Source: Pseudonocardia broussonetiae (GTDB lineage: Bacteria; Actinomycetota; Actinomycetes; Mycobacteriales; Pseudonocardiaceae). From it: a DNA stretch of 64,000 nt. The notes beneath the pieces were generated by a model, which was not told the origin of the DNA, ran no database searches, and saw only the letters and a list, made by a program, of their open reading frames with translations. Shown piece after piece: positions 17,365 through 25,554 of this stretch (position 1 is its first letter; each line of letters opens with the position of its first letter). The translations under genes were made by a program, and so were the position numbers. The stretch spans positions 3,045,501 to 3,109,500 of the forward strand of contig NZ_CP053564.1 of assembly GCF_013155125.1 (NCBI RefSeq), in the 5' to 3' direction.

Positions 17365-19376
17365 CGGAACTGCGCGTGCTGCACCTCATCAGCGAGATGG
17401 GTGTCGGCGGGGCGGAGTCGCTGGTCGGTGAGCTGGTGCGGCGCGGTCGCGACCGCGGCTGGACCTCGGCGGTGGCCAGCTCGGGCGGCGTGCGCGCCGA
17501 CGAGCTCGCCGCCGAGGGGTTCGCGCTGCACACCGTGCCGACCGCCGGGCGGTCCCCGTTCGGCGTGCTGCGCGCCGCGCTCGCGGCCCGGCGCGCGGTG
17601 CGCGCCGCGCGCCCGGACGTCGTCGTCGCCCACAACGTCGGGGCCACGGTCGTCGGGCGGCTCGCCTCCCGCGGCGCGGTCCCGCTCGTCACGGTCTTCC
17701 ACGGCGTCGCCGCCGGGGACTACCCGCGCGCCGCGCGGCTGCTGTCCCGCAGCTCCGGTGCCGTCGTCGCGGTCTCCGACGTGATCGCCCGCCGGCTGCG
17801 CGACGCCGGGCTCGACGAGCCCGCGCCCGTCGTCGTCCGCAACGCGGTGACCGCCCGCACCGCCTCGCCGCGCGCCGCGGCCCGCAAGGCGCTCGGCCTC
17901 GCCGCCACCGCGCCCGTCGCGCTGTGCATGGCCCGGCTGGTGCCGCAGAAGCGCCACGACGTGCTCCTCGACGCGTGGGCCGAGCTCGTCGCGGGCGCCG
18001 GCGCGCGGAAGAAGGCCGTCCTGCTCGTCGCCGGCGACGGCCCGCTGCGCGCCGACCTGGAGGCGCAGGCCGGGCGTCTCGGCATCACCGGGTCCGTCCG
18101 CTTCCTGGGCAACCGCGACGACGTGCCCGACCTGCTCGCCGCGGCCGACGCCACCGTGCTCACCAGCGACTGGGAGGGCCTGCCCGTCTCGGTGCTGGAG
18201 TCGCTCGCGTCGGGTACGCCCGTCGTGGCCAGCGACGTCGACGGCGTGGCCGAGGTGCTCGGCTCGGGCGGCGGCGTGCTCGTGCCGCCGCGGCACCCCG
18301 CGGCCGTCGCCGAGGCGCTCGGGACGCTGCTCACCGACAAGGCGGCCCGCACCGCGGCCGCCGACGCCGGCCTGCGCACGATCGCCCGCGACTACGACCC
18401 CGCCGTGATGGTCGCGCGCTACGAGGACCTGCTGACCCGCCGCCGCCCGGTGCCGCGCCCACTGGCCGGTCGCCGCACCGCCACCGCCGCCCTGGCCCTG
18501 CTCGCCGCCGTGCTCGTCGGCGCCGGCACCTACGGCGCCGTGGCGCTGCAGGCCCCGGAGTACCAGGGGCGGGTCGGGCTGGTCGCCGGGCCGACGCTGC
18601 AGCGCGACGGCGTGCCGGCGGGCGGCGCGCAGTTCGGTGAGGTCGTGCAGCTCGCCATGCCCGCCGTCGCCGAGCTCGTGCGCACCCCGACGGTCCTGGA
18701 GGCCGCGACGCGCGCCGTGCCCGGCACCGACGCCGGGGAGCTGGGCGGCGCGATCGCCGTCGAGTACGTCGAGGACACCGGCGTCGCCCGGATCACCGTC
18801 CTGGCCGACACGCCCGAGCACGCCGACGCGCTGGCGATGGCCGTCGCGGGCGGGGTCGTCGACGCCGACGTCCTCGCGCCGGTCGCGCAGCTGCGCACGC
18901 TCGACGTCCGCGCCGACGTCAGCCAGGTCAGTCCCGACGGCCTGCTGGCCACCGGCCTCGCGCTGGTGGCGGCCCTGATCGCCGCGGTCGTGGTGCTCGC
19001 GCTGCGCCACCTCGCGGCCCCGTCGCCCGCCCGACGCCTGCGCATCACCGACGCGCTCACCCTCGCCGGGGCGCCGCGCCCGGTCACCGTCCTCGACGCC
19101 GCCGACCCCGACCTCGTGGCCCGCCTGTCGGTGCTCCAGCAGGTCTCCGCCCGCCCGCTGCGGGTGGTCGGCACCGGCCCCGGGTCGCTGGCCCGCGCCG
19201 AGTCGCTCACCGGGCGGCTGCACGCCGGGGGAGCGGTCCTGCAGGTCAACGGGCACGCCGACCGGGCGGCCGTCGTGGCCGTGCTGGACCGGACCCGCAC
19301 CGCCGAGGAGGACATCGACGCCGCGGTCGGCGCGCTGCCCGACACGTCGGCGCTGGTCGCGGTGGTGCTGACGTGA
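17361..19376 (+). CDS. GT4 glycosyltransferase fused to a Wzz-like membrane domain
   Basis: This 671-residue protein joins two normally separate functions in one uninterrupted frame. Residues 1 to about 360 are a GT4 (GT-B) glycosyltransferase: VLHLISEMGVGGAESLV at the N-terminus, CMARLVPQKRHDVLLDAW, LLVAGDGPL, and the donor-binding EGLPVSVLESLASGTPVV. Then a transmembrane helix (about 372-392), an extracytoplasmic stretch with AQFGEVVQLAMPAVAELV, a second helix (about 530-552) and a cytosolic tail without Walker A form a Wzz-like half. That half is paralogous to the protein at 14944-15876. An in-frame GTG at 18450 could give a separate Wzz product, but no stop intervenes. The start overlaps the polymerase stop, with GAGAGGAC upstream. 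It may couple sugar addition to chain-length control. Confidence 0.88.
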   Translation: MTELRVLHLISEMGVGGAESLVGELVRRGRDRGWTSAVASSGGVRADELAAEGFALHTVPTAGRSPFGVLRAALAARRAVRAARPDVVVAHNVGATVVGRLASRGAVPLVTVFHGVAAGDYPRAARLLSRSSGAVVAVSDVIARRLRDAGLDEPAPVVVRNAVTARTASPRAAARKALGLAATAPVALCMARLVPQKRHDVLLDAWAELVAGAGARKKAVLLVAGDGPLRADLEAQAGRLGITGSVRFLGNRDDVPDLLAAADATVLTSDWEGLPVSVLESLASGTPVVASDVDGVAEVLGSGGGVLVPPRHPAAVAEALGTLLTDKAARTAAADAGLRTIARDYDPAVMVARYEDLLTRRRPVPRPLAGRRTATAALALLAAVLVGAGTYGAVALQAPEYQGRVGLVAGPTLQRDGVPAGGAQFGEVVQLAMPAVAELVRTPTVLEAATRAVPGTDAGELGGAIAVEYVEDTGVARITVLADTPEHADALAMAVAGGVVDADVLAPVAQLRTLDVRADVSQVSPDGLLATGLALVAALIAAVVVLALRHLAAPSPARRLRITDALTLAGAPRPVTVLDAADPDLVARLSVLQQVSARPLRVVGTGPGSLARAESLTGRLHAGGAVLQVNGHADRAAVVAVLDRTRTAEEDIDAAVGALPDTSALVAVVLT

Positions 19377-20653
19377 GCGCCGGCCCCGCCCCGACCGGCC
19401 GCGCGACGCTCGTCGTGGCCGTGGTCGCCGGGCTGGCCGCCCTGGCCGGCGCGGCCCGCGCGCTGCTGCCCGCGTTCACCGTCGCCGAGCCGACGGCGGC
19501 CAACCGGGCGCTGGTGCCGATGCAGGACTTCCGCGACGCCACCTACTTCCCGGTGCGCGAGTTCCTCGCGGGCGGCGACCCGTACCAGCCCGACGTCATG
19601 CTGGAGACCTGGCCGGTGCGCCAGACGTTCAACCTCTACCAGCCCTACCACCTGGCCCTGCACCTGCCGTTCGGGCTCGGCTCCTACACCGCGGGGGCGG
19701 CCGCGTTCGCGCTGGTCTCGCTCGCGCTGCTGGTGCTGCTCGCCGTCCTCTCGGCCCGGGAGCTGCGCCGCTGGGTGCCCGTGCCGGTGCTGGTGGGTAC
19801 CGCGGTCGTCGCGGCGCTGCTGCTGTCGAGCCAGCTGGGCAAGGCGCAGCTCTACCTCGGCCAGATCAACCCGCTCGTCGCCGTCGGCGCGGCGGGCGCG
19901 CTCGTGCTGACCCGCACGCACCCCGCCTGGGCGGCCGCCGCGCTCGGCGTCGCGTGGATCAAGCCGCAGTTCGGGCTGCCCCTGGCGCTGCTGCTGGCCG
20001 CGCGCGGCTCGTGGCGCACCGCGCTGGGTGGCACCGGCATCGCCGCGCTGGCCAGCCTGCCGGTGGTCGGGATCCTCGTCGCCCGCGCGGGCGGCGTCGG
20101 CGGCTTCCTCCACGTCATCGCGGCCAACCTCGGCCACGCCCAGGGCACCACCTACGGCGCGGTCGACTCGCCGATCGCCGAGCGCGTCGACGTCGCCGCG
20201 GTCGTCTTCCGCGTCACCGGGTCCGTGCCCTCGGAGGCGTTCGTGCTCGTCGCGGTGCTGGGCGCCACGGCGGTGCTCGCGCGGCTGCTCGACCGGCGCG
20301 AGGACCCGGTGCTGGGCGACCTGCTCGTCGGGGTCGGCGTCGTCGTCGCCCTGGTGCACCAGCCCGGTGACGTGCTCATCGCGCTGCCCGCCGCCGTCGG
20401 CGCCGCCGGCTGGTGGTGGGTCCGCCGCCACGAGCACGGGGCAGCCCGGCTCGTGCCGGTGGCCCTGCTGCTCATGGCCGTGCCGCACCTGCACCTCTAC
20501 GCCGTCGACGTCCCGGTCCGGGCCGCGCTGGGCGACCGGTTCGCCGTCACGGTCGACGGGGTCGCGCTCGTCGCCTGCTGGGCCGTCCTGGTGGCGCTGG
20601 CCGTGCTGCGGGTGCGCCGCGCCGCGCCGGTACCGGTCGCGGTGTCGGGGTGA
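19373..20653 (+). CDS. GT87-type (GT-C) membrane glycosyltransferase
   Basis: This 426-residue multi-helix protein carries a first extracytoplasmic loop with MQDFRDATYFPVREFLAGGD, whose acidic residues resemble the catalytic loop of GT-C mannosyltransferases (GT87/DUF2029). A later segment, AWIKPQFGLPLALLLAARG, is typical of the same family. Such enzymes use polyprenyl-phosphate mannose (or another lipid-linked sugar) on the outer face of the membrane. GTG 19373 overlaps the stop of the GT4-Wzz fusion; its own stop overlaps the flippase start. The sugar is unknown, but a GT2 enzyme of the polyprenyl-phosphate-mannose synthase type lies at 27298. Confidence 0.82.
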   Translation: MSAGPAPTGRATLVVAVVAGLAALAGAARALLPAFTVAEPTAANRALVPMQDFRDATYFPVREFLAGGDPYQPDVMLETWPVRQTFNLYQPYHLALHLPFGLGSYTAGAAAFALVSLALLVLLAVLSARELRRWVPVPVLVGTAVVAALLLSSQLGKAQLYLGQINPLVAVGAAGALVLTRTHPAWAAAALGVAWIKPQFGLPLALLLAARGSWRTALGGTGIAALASLPVVGILVARAGGVGGFLHVIAANLGHAQGTTYGAVDSPIAERVDVAAVVFRVTGSVPSEAFVLVAVLGATAVLARLLDRREDPVLGDLLVGVGVVVALVHQPGDVLIALPAAVGAAGWWWVRRHEHGAARLVPVALLLMAVPHLHLYAVDVPVRAALGDRFAVTVDGVALVACWAVLVALAVLRVRRAAPVPVAVSG

Positions 20654-22104
20654 CCACCGCCCTGGGCGCCAGCGCCGCCCGCGGGACGCTCTGGCTCGGC
20701 CTGGTCAACCTGGTCAGCAAGGGCAGCCAGATGGCCGTCACCGTGGTGCTGGCCGCGTTCCTCACCGAGACCGAGCTCGGCCTGGCGACGCTGGCCGTGT
20801 CGCTGGTGAACATCGGGCAGGTCGTCCAGTCGATGGGCGTCTACGACGTCATCACCCGCACCCGCCGCGACCCCGGCGCGATGGCCGGGACGGTGCTCAC
20901 CGCGAGCGTCGCGGTCGGGCTGGTGCTCGCCGCGGTCGGCGTGCTGGCCGCCGACCCGATCGCCGCCGCGCTCGGCGCCCCCGCCGCGGCCCCGCTCGTC
21001 GTGCTCACCGCGCTCAGCCTGCCCTTCACCGCCGCGGGCGGCGTGCAGATGGGCGTGCTGCACCGCGCGCTGGACTTCCGCCGCCGGATGCTGCCCGACG
21101 CCGGGAGCGCCGTCGTCGGCGCCGGTGTCACGGTGGCGCTGGCCGTGGCGGGCGTCGGCTCGTACTCGCTGGCGGTAGGGCTGCTGGTCAGCGCCGTGCT
21201 GCAGCCGGTGTTCGGCACGCTCGCCGGGGTCCGGGTGCGCCCGCGCTGGGACGCGGCCGCCGCCGCCGAGGCCGGGCGCTGGACCGCCGTGGTCGGGCCG
21301 GCCGCCGTCGTCGCGATCCTGCTGATCTCGGTGCACTACCCGCTGGTCTCCCGGGTGCTCGGGCCGGACGCGGTCGGCGTCTACTCGCTGGCGTTCCGGA
21401 TCGCCTGGGTGCCCTACATCATGATCGCGATCGTGCTGGGCGCCGTGGCGTTCCCGGTCTACACCCGGCTGCTCGCCGAGCGCGGCCCGGCGGAGCTGCC
21501 GGCGGCCGTCGGGCGGTTCACGCACGTCCTGCTCGTCGTCGTCGGCGGCCTCTACGCGATCACCGCGCTGCTGGCCGACCGGATCGTCGTGCTGGGGGAG
21601 CGGTGGGCGCCCGCGGTGCCGGTGCTCGTGCTGCTCTGCCTCTACGGCCTCGCGATCAGCGTGCTGCAGACCTGGTACGAGGCGATCCGCGCGGCGGGGC
21701 GGCCGCGCTGGTACCTCGCGCTGCAGGTCTCCCACCTGGTCCTGCTCGTCGCCGGGCTGCTCGTGGCCACCCCCCACGGCCTGGTCGCCGCGGCCGGCGC
21801 GCAGCTCGCCGCCGCGGCCGTGCTGGTGCCCGTCGCGTGGGTGGCGCTGTGGCGCGCCGGGGCCGCACCGCGCGCCCGGGTCCTGCTGCGCGGGCTGCTC
21901 GGCCCCGTCCTGGGCGCGCTGGTCTGCCTCGCCGCCGTCCGCGCCGCGGGGGCGCTGGGCCTGCTCGGCGCCCCGTCGTCGCTGCCCGGGGCGCTCGTCG
22001 AGGGCGTCCTGCTGGTGGCCTGCTACGCCGGCGTCGTGGCCGTCGTCGACCGCGGTGCGCTGCGCGAGCTGCGCACCATGCTCCGACCGGAGGTGCCCGC
22101 GTGA
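20650..22104 (+). CDS. Wzx-type polysaccharide flippase (MOP superfamily)
   Basis: This 484-residue protein has twelve to fourteen hydrophobic helices. The N-terminal ARGTLWLGLVNLVSKGSQMA segment and the central VVGPAAVVAILLISVHYPL and YSLAFRIAWVPYIMIAI segments are typical of RfbX/Wzx flippases. These move undecaprenyl-linked oligosaccharides across the membrane before Wzy polymerisation, and the polymerase is encoded three genes upstream. GTG 20650 and the stop both overlap neighbours by 4 bases. It is one of three flippases in the window (others at 31778 and 54182), which suggests separate glycans. Confidence 0.9.
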   Translation: MTTALGASAARGTLWLGLVNLVSKGSQMAVTVVLAAFLTETELGLATLAVSLVNIGQVVQSMGVYDVITRTRRDPGAMAGTVLTASVAVGLVLAAVGVLAADPIAAALGAPAAAPLVVLTALSLPFTAAGGVQMGVLHRALDFRRRMLPDAGSAVVGAGVTVALAVAGVGSYSLAVGLLVSAVLQPVFGTLAGVRVRPRWDAAAAAEAGRWTAVVGPAAVVAILLISVHYPLVSRVLGPDAVGVYSLAFRIAWVPYIMIAIVLGAVAFPVYTRLLAERGPAELPAAVGRFTHVLLVVVGGLYAITALLADRIVVLGERWAPAVPVLVLLCLYGLAISVLQTWYEAIRAAGRPRWYLALQVSHLVLLVAGLLVATPHGLVAAAGAQLAAAAVLVPVAWVALWRAGAAPRARVLLRGLLGPVLGALVCLAAVRAAGALGLLGAPSSLPGALVEGVLLVACYAGVVAVVDRGALRELRTMLRPEVPA

Positions 22105-23213
22105 GCCCCGTCGTCCTGCACGTCAGCCAGCCCGTCACGGCGGGCGTGGCCGTCGTCGTCACCCAGCTCGTCGCCGACCAGGTCGAGCGCGGCTGGGACG
22201 TCCACGTCGCCTCCCCCGAGGGGTGGCTCGCCGAGCGGGCGGCCGCGCTCGGCGCCGTCGTGCACCCCTGGGCCGCGGGCCGCTCGCCGGGCCCCGGCGT
22301 GCTGGGGGAGACCCGCCGCCTGGCCGCGGTGGTCGACGCCGTCGCCCCCGACGTGGTGCACCTGCACAGCTCCAAGGCCGGCCTCACCGGGCGGCTCGCG
22401 GTCCGCGGCCGGATCCCCACGGTCTTCCAGCCGCACATGTGGTCGTTCCAGGCGTCGTCCGGGCCGGTCGGGGCGGCGTCGCTGGCCTGGGAGCGCGCCG
22501 GGGCGCGCTGGACGCACCGGCTGCTCTGCGTCGGCGCCGACGAGCTCGCCGCCGGGCGGGCCGCGGGCGTCACGGGGGAGGCGGTCGTCGTGCCCAACGG
22601 CGTCGACACCGCGGTGCTGCGCCCGGCCGACCGCGCCGCCGCCCGCCGCGCGCACGGGCTGCCGACCGCCCCCACCGTGGTCTGCGTCGGTCGCCTCGCC
22701 GAGCAGAAGGGCCAGGACCTGCTGCTCGCCGCCTGGCCCGCCGTGCTCGACGCGGTGCCGGACGCCCGGCTCGTGCTCGTCGGGGAGGGCCCGATGCAGG
22801 CGCGCTGGCGCGCCGCGCACCCGGACTCGCCGTCGGTGCGCTGGGCGGGCCCGACCGACGACCCGGGGTCCTGGTTCGCCGCCGCCGACGTCGTCGCGCT
22901 GCCCTCGCGCTCGGAGGGGATGGCGCTCGTGCCGCTGGAGGCGATGTCCTGCGCGCGGTCCGTCGTCGCGTTCGACGTGGGCGGGGTGCGGGAGAGCCTG
23001 GGCGAGGGCACCGGCGCCGTCGTCGCCCGGGGTGACGTCGACGCGCTGGCGGCCGCGCTGGTGAGCCGCCTCGCCGACCCCACCTCCGCCGACCTGGAGG
23101 GCGTGCGCGGCCGCGACCGCGCCGTCCGCGGGTTCGACCGCCGCCGCGTGGCCGCCCAGGTGGCCGACGTCGTCGCGGCGCTCGCCGTCCCCGCCGCCGC
23201 GGGCGGCCGCTGA
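22101..23213 (+). CDS. GT4 family glycosyltransferase
   Basis: This 370-residue GT-B enzyme begins VVLHVSQPVTAGVAVVVTQL and has the Gly-rich acceptor loop. It continues with DVVHLHSSKAGLTGRLA, CVGRLAEQKGQDLLLAAW, LVLVGEGPMQARW, and the nucleotide-binding RSEGMALVPLEAMSCARSVV, in which the usual E-x7-E motif is present. It transfers a sugar from a nucleotide donor to a cytoplasmic lipid-linked acceptor. GGAGG precedes GTG 22101. It overlaps the flippase upstream, and its TGA overlaps the next ATG (TGATG). Donor specificity cannot be read from the sequence. Confidence 0.9.
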   Translation: MSPVVLHVSQPVTAGVAVVVTQLVADQVERGWDVHVASPEGWLAERAAALGAVVHPWAAGRSPGPGVLGETRRLAAVVDAVAPDVVHLHSSKAGLTGRLAVRGRIPTVFQPHMWSFQASSGPVGAASLAWERAGARWTHRLLCVGADELAAGRAAGVTGEAVVVPNGVDTAVLRPADRAAARRAHGLPTAPTVVCVGRLAEQKGQDLLLAAWPAVLDAVPDARLVLVGEGPMQARWRAAHPDSPSVRWAGPTDDPGSWFAAADVVALPSRSEGMALVPLEAMSCARSVVAFDVGGVRESLGEGTGAVVARGDVDALAAALVSRLADPTSADLEGVRGRDRAVRGFDRRRVAAQVADVVAALAVPAAAGGR

Positions 23214-24319
23214 TGGCGCCCCGGATCGCCTACCTGCTCACCCAGGACCGCGGCGGCCCCGTCGACGTCACCGTGCGCCTGGCCGCGGAGCTGCTCTCCT
23301 CGGGCTCCGCGGAGGTGCGGGTGTTCGGCCCGAAACCCGCGCGCGACGCCGACCTGCTCGACGGGCACCTCGAGGCCGTCGCCGTCGACAGCAAGGGCAG
23401 CCTCGGAGCGGCCCGCGCGGCCCGTGCCGCGCTGCGCGCCTGGCGCCCCGACGTCGTGCACGCCCAGGACCGCCGCGCCGGGCTGGTCGCGGCCGGGCTC
23501 GAGCGCACCCGCGGCGGCCCCGCCGCCGTCGTGCACACCTACCACGGCGTGCCCGACGACGTGACCGAGCCGTGGTTCCGCGGCACCCCCGGCACGCCCG
23601 CGCCGAGCCGCTACACGCGCGCGGTGCTCGCCGCCGACGCCCTCGTCGCGCGGGCGGTGGCCACCACCGTGGTGCCGTCGCCGTCGATGGGGGAGTTCCT
23701 GCGGAGCCGGCTGCGGGTGCCGGCCGGGAAGGTCGTGCACGTCGACAACGCGGTGGGGCTGCCGCCGTCCTCACCGCCCGCCGCGCCCGTCCGGCACCTG
23801 CTGTTCGTCGGGCTGCTGGTCGAGCGCAAGGGCCTGGCCGACCTGGTCGACGCCCTCGCGCGCCCCGGCGCCTTCCCCGCCGGCTGCGACCTCACCGTCG
23901 CCGGTGACGGCCCCGAGCGCGCCGCGCTGGAGCGCCGGGCCGCGCCGCTGGGCGACCGCGTCCGGTTCCTGGGCTTCCGGTCCGACGTCCCCGCGCTGCT
24001 CGCCGACGCCGACGCGCTCGTGCTGCCGTCGCGCATGGAGCAGCAGCCCCTCGTCGTCGCCGAGGCGATGGCCGCGGGCAAGCCCGTGCTGGCCACCCGG
24101 TGCGGCGGCGTCGCCGACATGCTCACCGTGCCCGGCGCGGCCTCTTGGCTCGCCGAGCCCGGCGACGTCGACGACCTGGCGGCGCGCCTGCGCGAGCTCC
24201 TCGCCGACCCCGACCCGGCGCGGACCGGGCGCCTGCTCGCCGAGCGGGCCCGGCAGCGGTTCGCCGCCCCGGTCTGCGCGCGCGCCCACCTCGACCTCTA
24301 CGCGGGGCTGCTCGCCTGA
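23213..24319 (+). CDS. GT4 family glycosyltransferase, last gene of the operon
   Basis: This 368-residue GT-B enzyme has RIAYLLTQDRGGPVDVTVRL at the N-terminus, DVVHAQDRRAGLVAAG, FVGLLVERKGLADLVDAL, VAGDGPERAALE, and the donor-binding EQQPLVVAEAMAAGKPVLA. The acceptor half contains VHTYHGVPDDVTEPW, as in enzymes that extend lipid-linked glycans. Its start shares one base with the previous stop. The gene ends in a 7-bp hairpin (24316-24333) that also contains the stop of the convergent gene, so transcription of the operon probably ends here. It is likely to act late in the repeat-unit assembly. Confidence 0.88.
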   Translation: MAPRIAYLLTQDRGGPVDVTVRLAAELLSSGSAEVRVFGPKPARDADLLDGHLEAVAVDSKGSLGAARAARAALRAWRPDVVHAQDRRAGLVAAGLERTRGGPAAVVHTYHGVPDDVTEPWFRGTPGTPAPSRYTRAVLAADALVARAVATTVVPSPSMGEFLRSRLRVPAGKVVHVDNAVGLPPSSPPAAPVRHLLFVGLLVERKGLADLVDALARPGAFPAGCDLTVAGDGPERAALERRAAPLGDRVRFLGFRSDVPALLADADALVLPSRMEQQPLVVAEAMAAGKPVLATRCGGVADMLTVPGAASWLAEPGDVDDLAARLRELLADPDPARTGRLLAERARQRFAAPVCARAHLDLYAGLLA

Positions 24320-24333
24320 GCGACAGCGCTCAG
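24316..24333. terminator. Bidirectional hairpin spanning two convergent stop codons
   Basis: CTGAGCG (24316-24322) and CGCTCAG (24327-24333) pair as a 7-bp stem with the loop ACAG. The TGA of the GT4 gene and the TGA of the minus-strand hydrolase-like gene both lie inside the stem. No T-run follows, so termination strength is uncertain. Confidence 0.55.
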
Positions 24334-25523
24334 ACCGGCGGGCGCACCAGCAGCACGCCGTCCCCGGCCTCGAGCCGCAGCGTCCCCCGCACCGCGGCGC
24401 CGTCGGCGGTGGCCAGCCCGGCCGGCGGGTCGACGTCGACCGCGCCCGTCGTGGGGTTGACCGCGGCCCAACCACGGGCGAACTCGCGGACCCACACCCC
24501 GCCCCCGGCCTCCCGCGCCGGGCCCCGCGTGGCGCCCAGCGTCAGCTCCTGCGTGCGCGTCCACTCCGGGACGAGGTAGCCCGGCTCCGTCGACGCGCTC
24601 CAGCAGGTGCCGGGGGCGGCGAGCAGGGCGGCGGCCGCGTCGCCGGTGCGCGCCTGCGCCTCGCCGCCCGCCGTGACCAGCAGCGTCAACCGGTCGGGGT
24701 CGGCCGCGGTGGCCAGCAGCTCGGTCCAGCCGGCGCCCTGCCAGGTGAGCAGGCCGTCGTCGCCGCGCAGGGCGAAGTTCTCGTCCATCGCGCCGCCGAA
24801 GCGCGAGTGCGTGGTCCAGCGCCCGGGGAACAGCCGGGCCTCGGACACGTTGGGCACGAACACCTTCCCCTCCGCGGCGAGGTGCTCGCCCGCGGTGGTG
24901 ACGAGCCCGTCGAGGCCGTCGCGGACCAGGCGGTCGGTGGCCGCGGCGTCGGCGGTGCCCTCGAGCACGGCGTCGGAGTAGAAGCGCAGGCTGGCGAAGT
25001 CGTTGTCGGCGAACACGCCGTCCCAGCCCTGCTCCACGGCCTCCGCGGTGACGTCCTGCGCCCACGCGCGCTGGTAGGACGGGTCCCACACCGCCATCTG
25101 CCAGTGCTGCGGGTACGGGCCCCACTCGATGCGCGCGCCCGCGGAGTCGCGGGCGAACCACCCCGGTTCCTCCCGCTCGGCCCGGGCGAACCCGACGCCG
25201 GTCGGCAGCCGCTCCGCGTCCTCGCCGGGGCCGCGCAGCGCGCCCGCGTAGTCGCGGGTGGAGGAGAGGTCCTTGTAGACCAGGACGGTGGTGTCCGGGG
25301 CGCGGTCCTTGATCCGGCGCAGCGCCGCGGTCTCCCAGGCGTTGAGGACGACCACGCCGTAGCGGCCCGCGGCGTCGTCGAGCTCGGCGTCGGTGGGGGT
25401 GTCGCCGATGCCGTACCAGAGCGCGCACCGGTCGCCCGCCGGCCCGCGGGGCGCGGCCGCGCCCGCGGCGCACGCACCCGCCAGCACGAGGACGAGCGCG
25501 ATCACCAGCCCGGCCCGTCGCAC
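24330..25523 (-). CDS. Predicted secreted glycoside hydrolase-like protein
   Basis: This 397-residue exported protein has an N-terminal Arg-Arg, a hydrophobic stretch and AGACAAG, which could be a weak lipobox or a signal peptidase I site. The body resembles putative glycoside hydrolases of the GHL15 type, with a TIM-barrel layout: WYGIGDTPTDAELDDAAGRY, VVLNAWETAALRRIK, VYKDLSSTRDY, DGVFADNDFASLRFY (a likely catalytic Asp) and MDENFALR. It probably trims or degrades the polysaccharide made by neighbouring genes, but no enzymatic activity is proven for this type. GTG 25523 gives the signal peptide; no strong ribosome site is visible. Its 3' end converges with the GT4 operon. Confidence 0.7.
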   Translation of the reverse strand: MRRAGLVIALVLVLAGACAAGAAAPRGPAGDRCALWYGIGDTPTDAELDDAAGRYGVVVLNAWETAALRRIKDRAPDTTVLVYKDLSSTRDYAGALRGPGEDAERLPTGVGFARAEREEPGWFARDSAGARIEWGPYPQHWQMAVWDPSYQRAWAQDVTAEAVEQGWDGVFADNDFASLRFYSDAVLEGTADAAATDRLVRDGLDGLVTTAGEHLAAEGKVFVPNVSEARLFPGRWTTHSRFGGAMDENFALRGDDGLLTWQGAGWTELLATAADPDRLTLLVTAGGEAQARTGDAAAALLAAPGTCWSASTEPGYLVPEWTRTQELTLGATRGPAREAGGGVWVREFARGWAAVNPTTGAVDVDPPAGLATADGAAVRGTLRLEAGDGVLLVRPPV

Positions 25524-25554
25524 GATGATCAGTATGGCCCGTCGGTCGCCGGCG

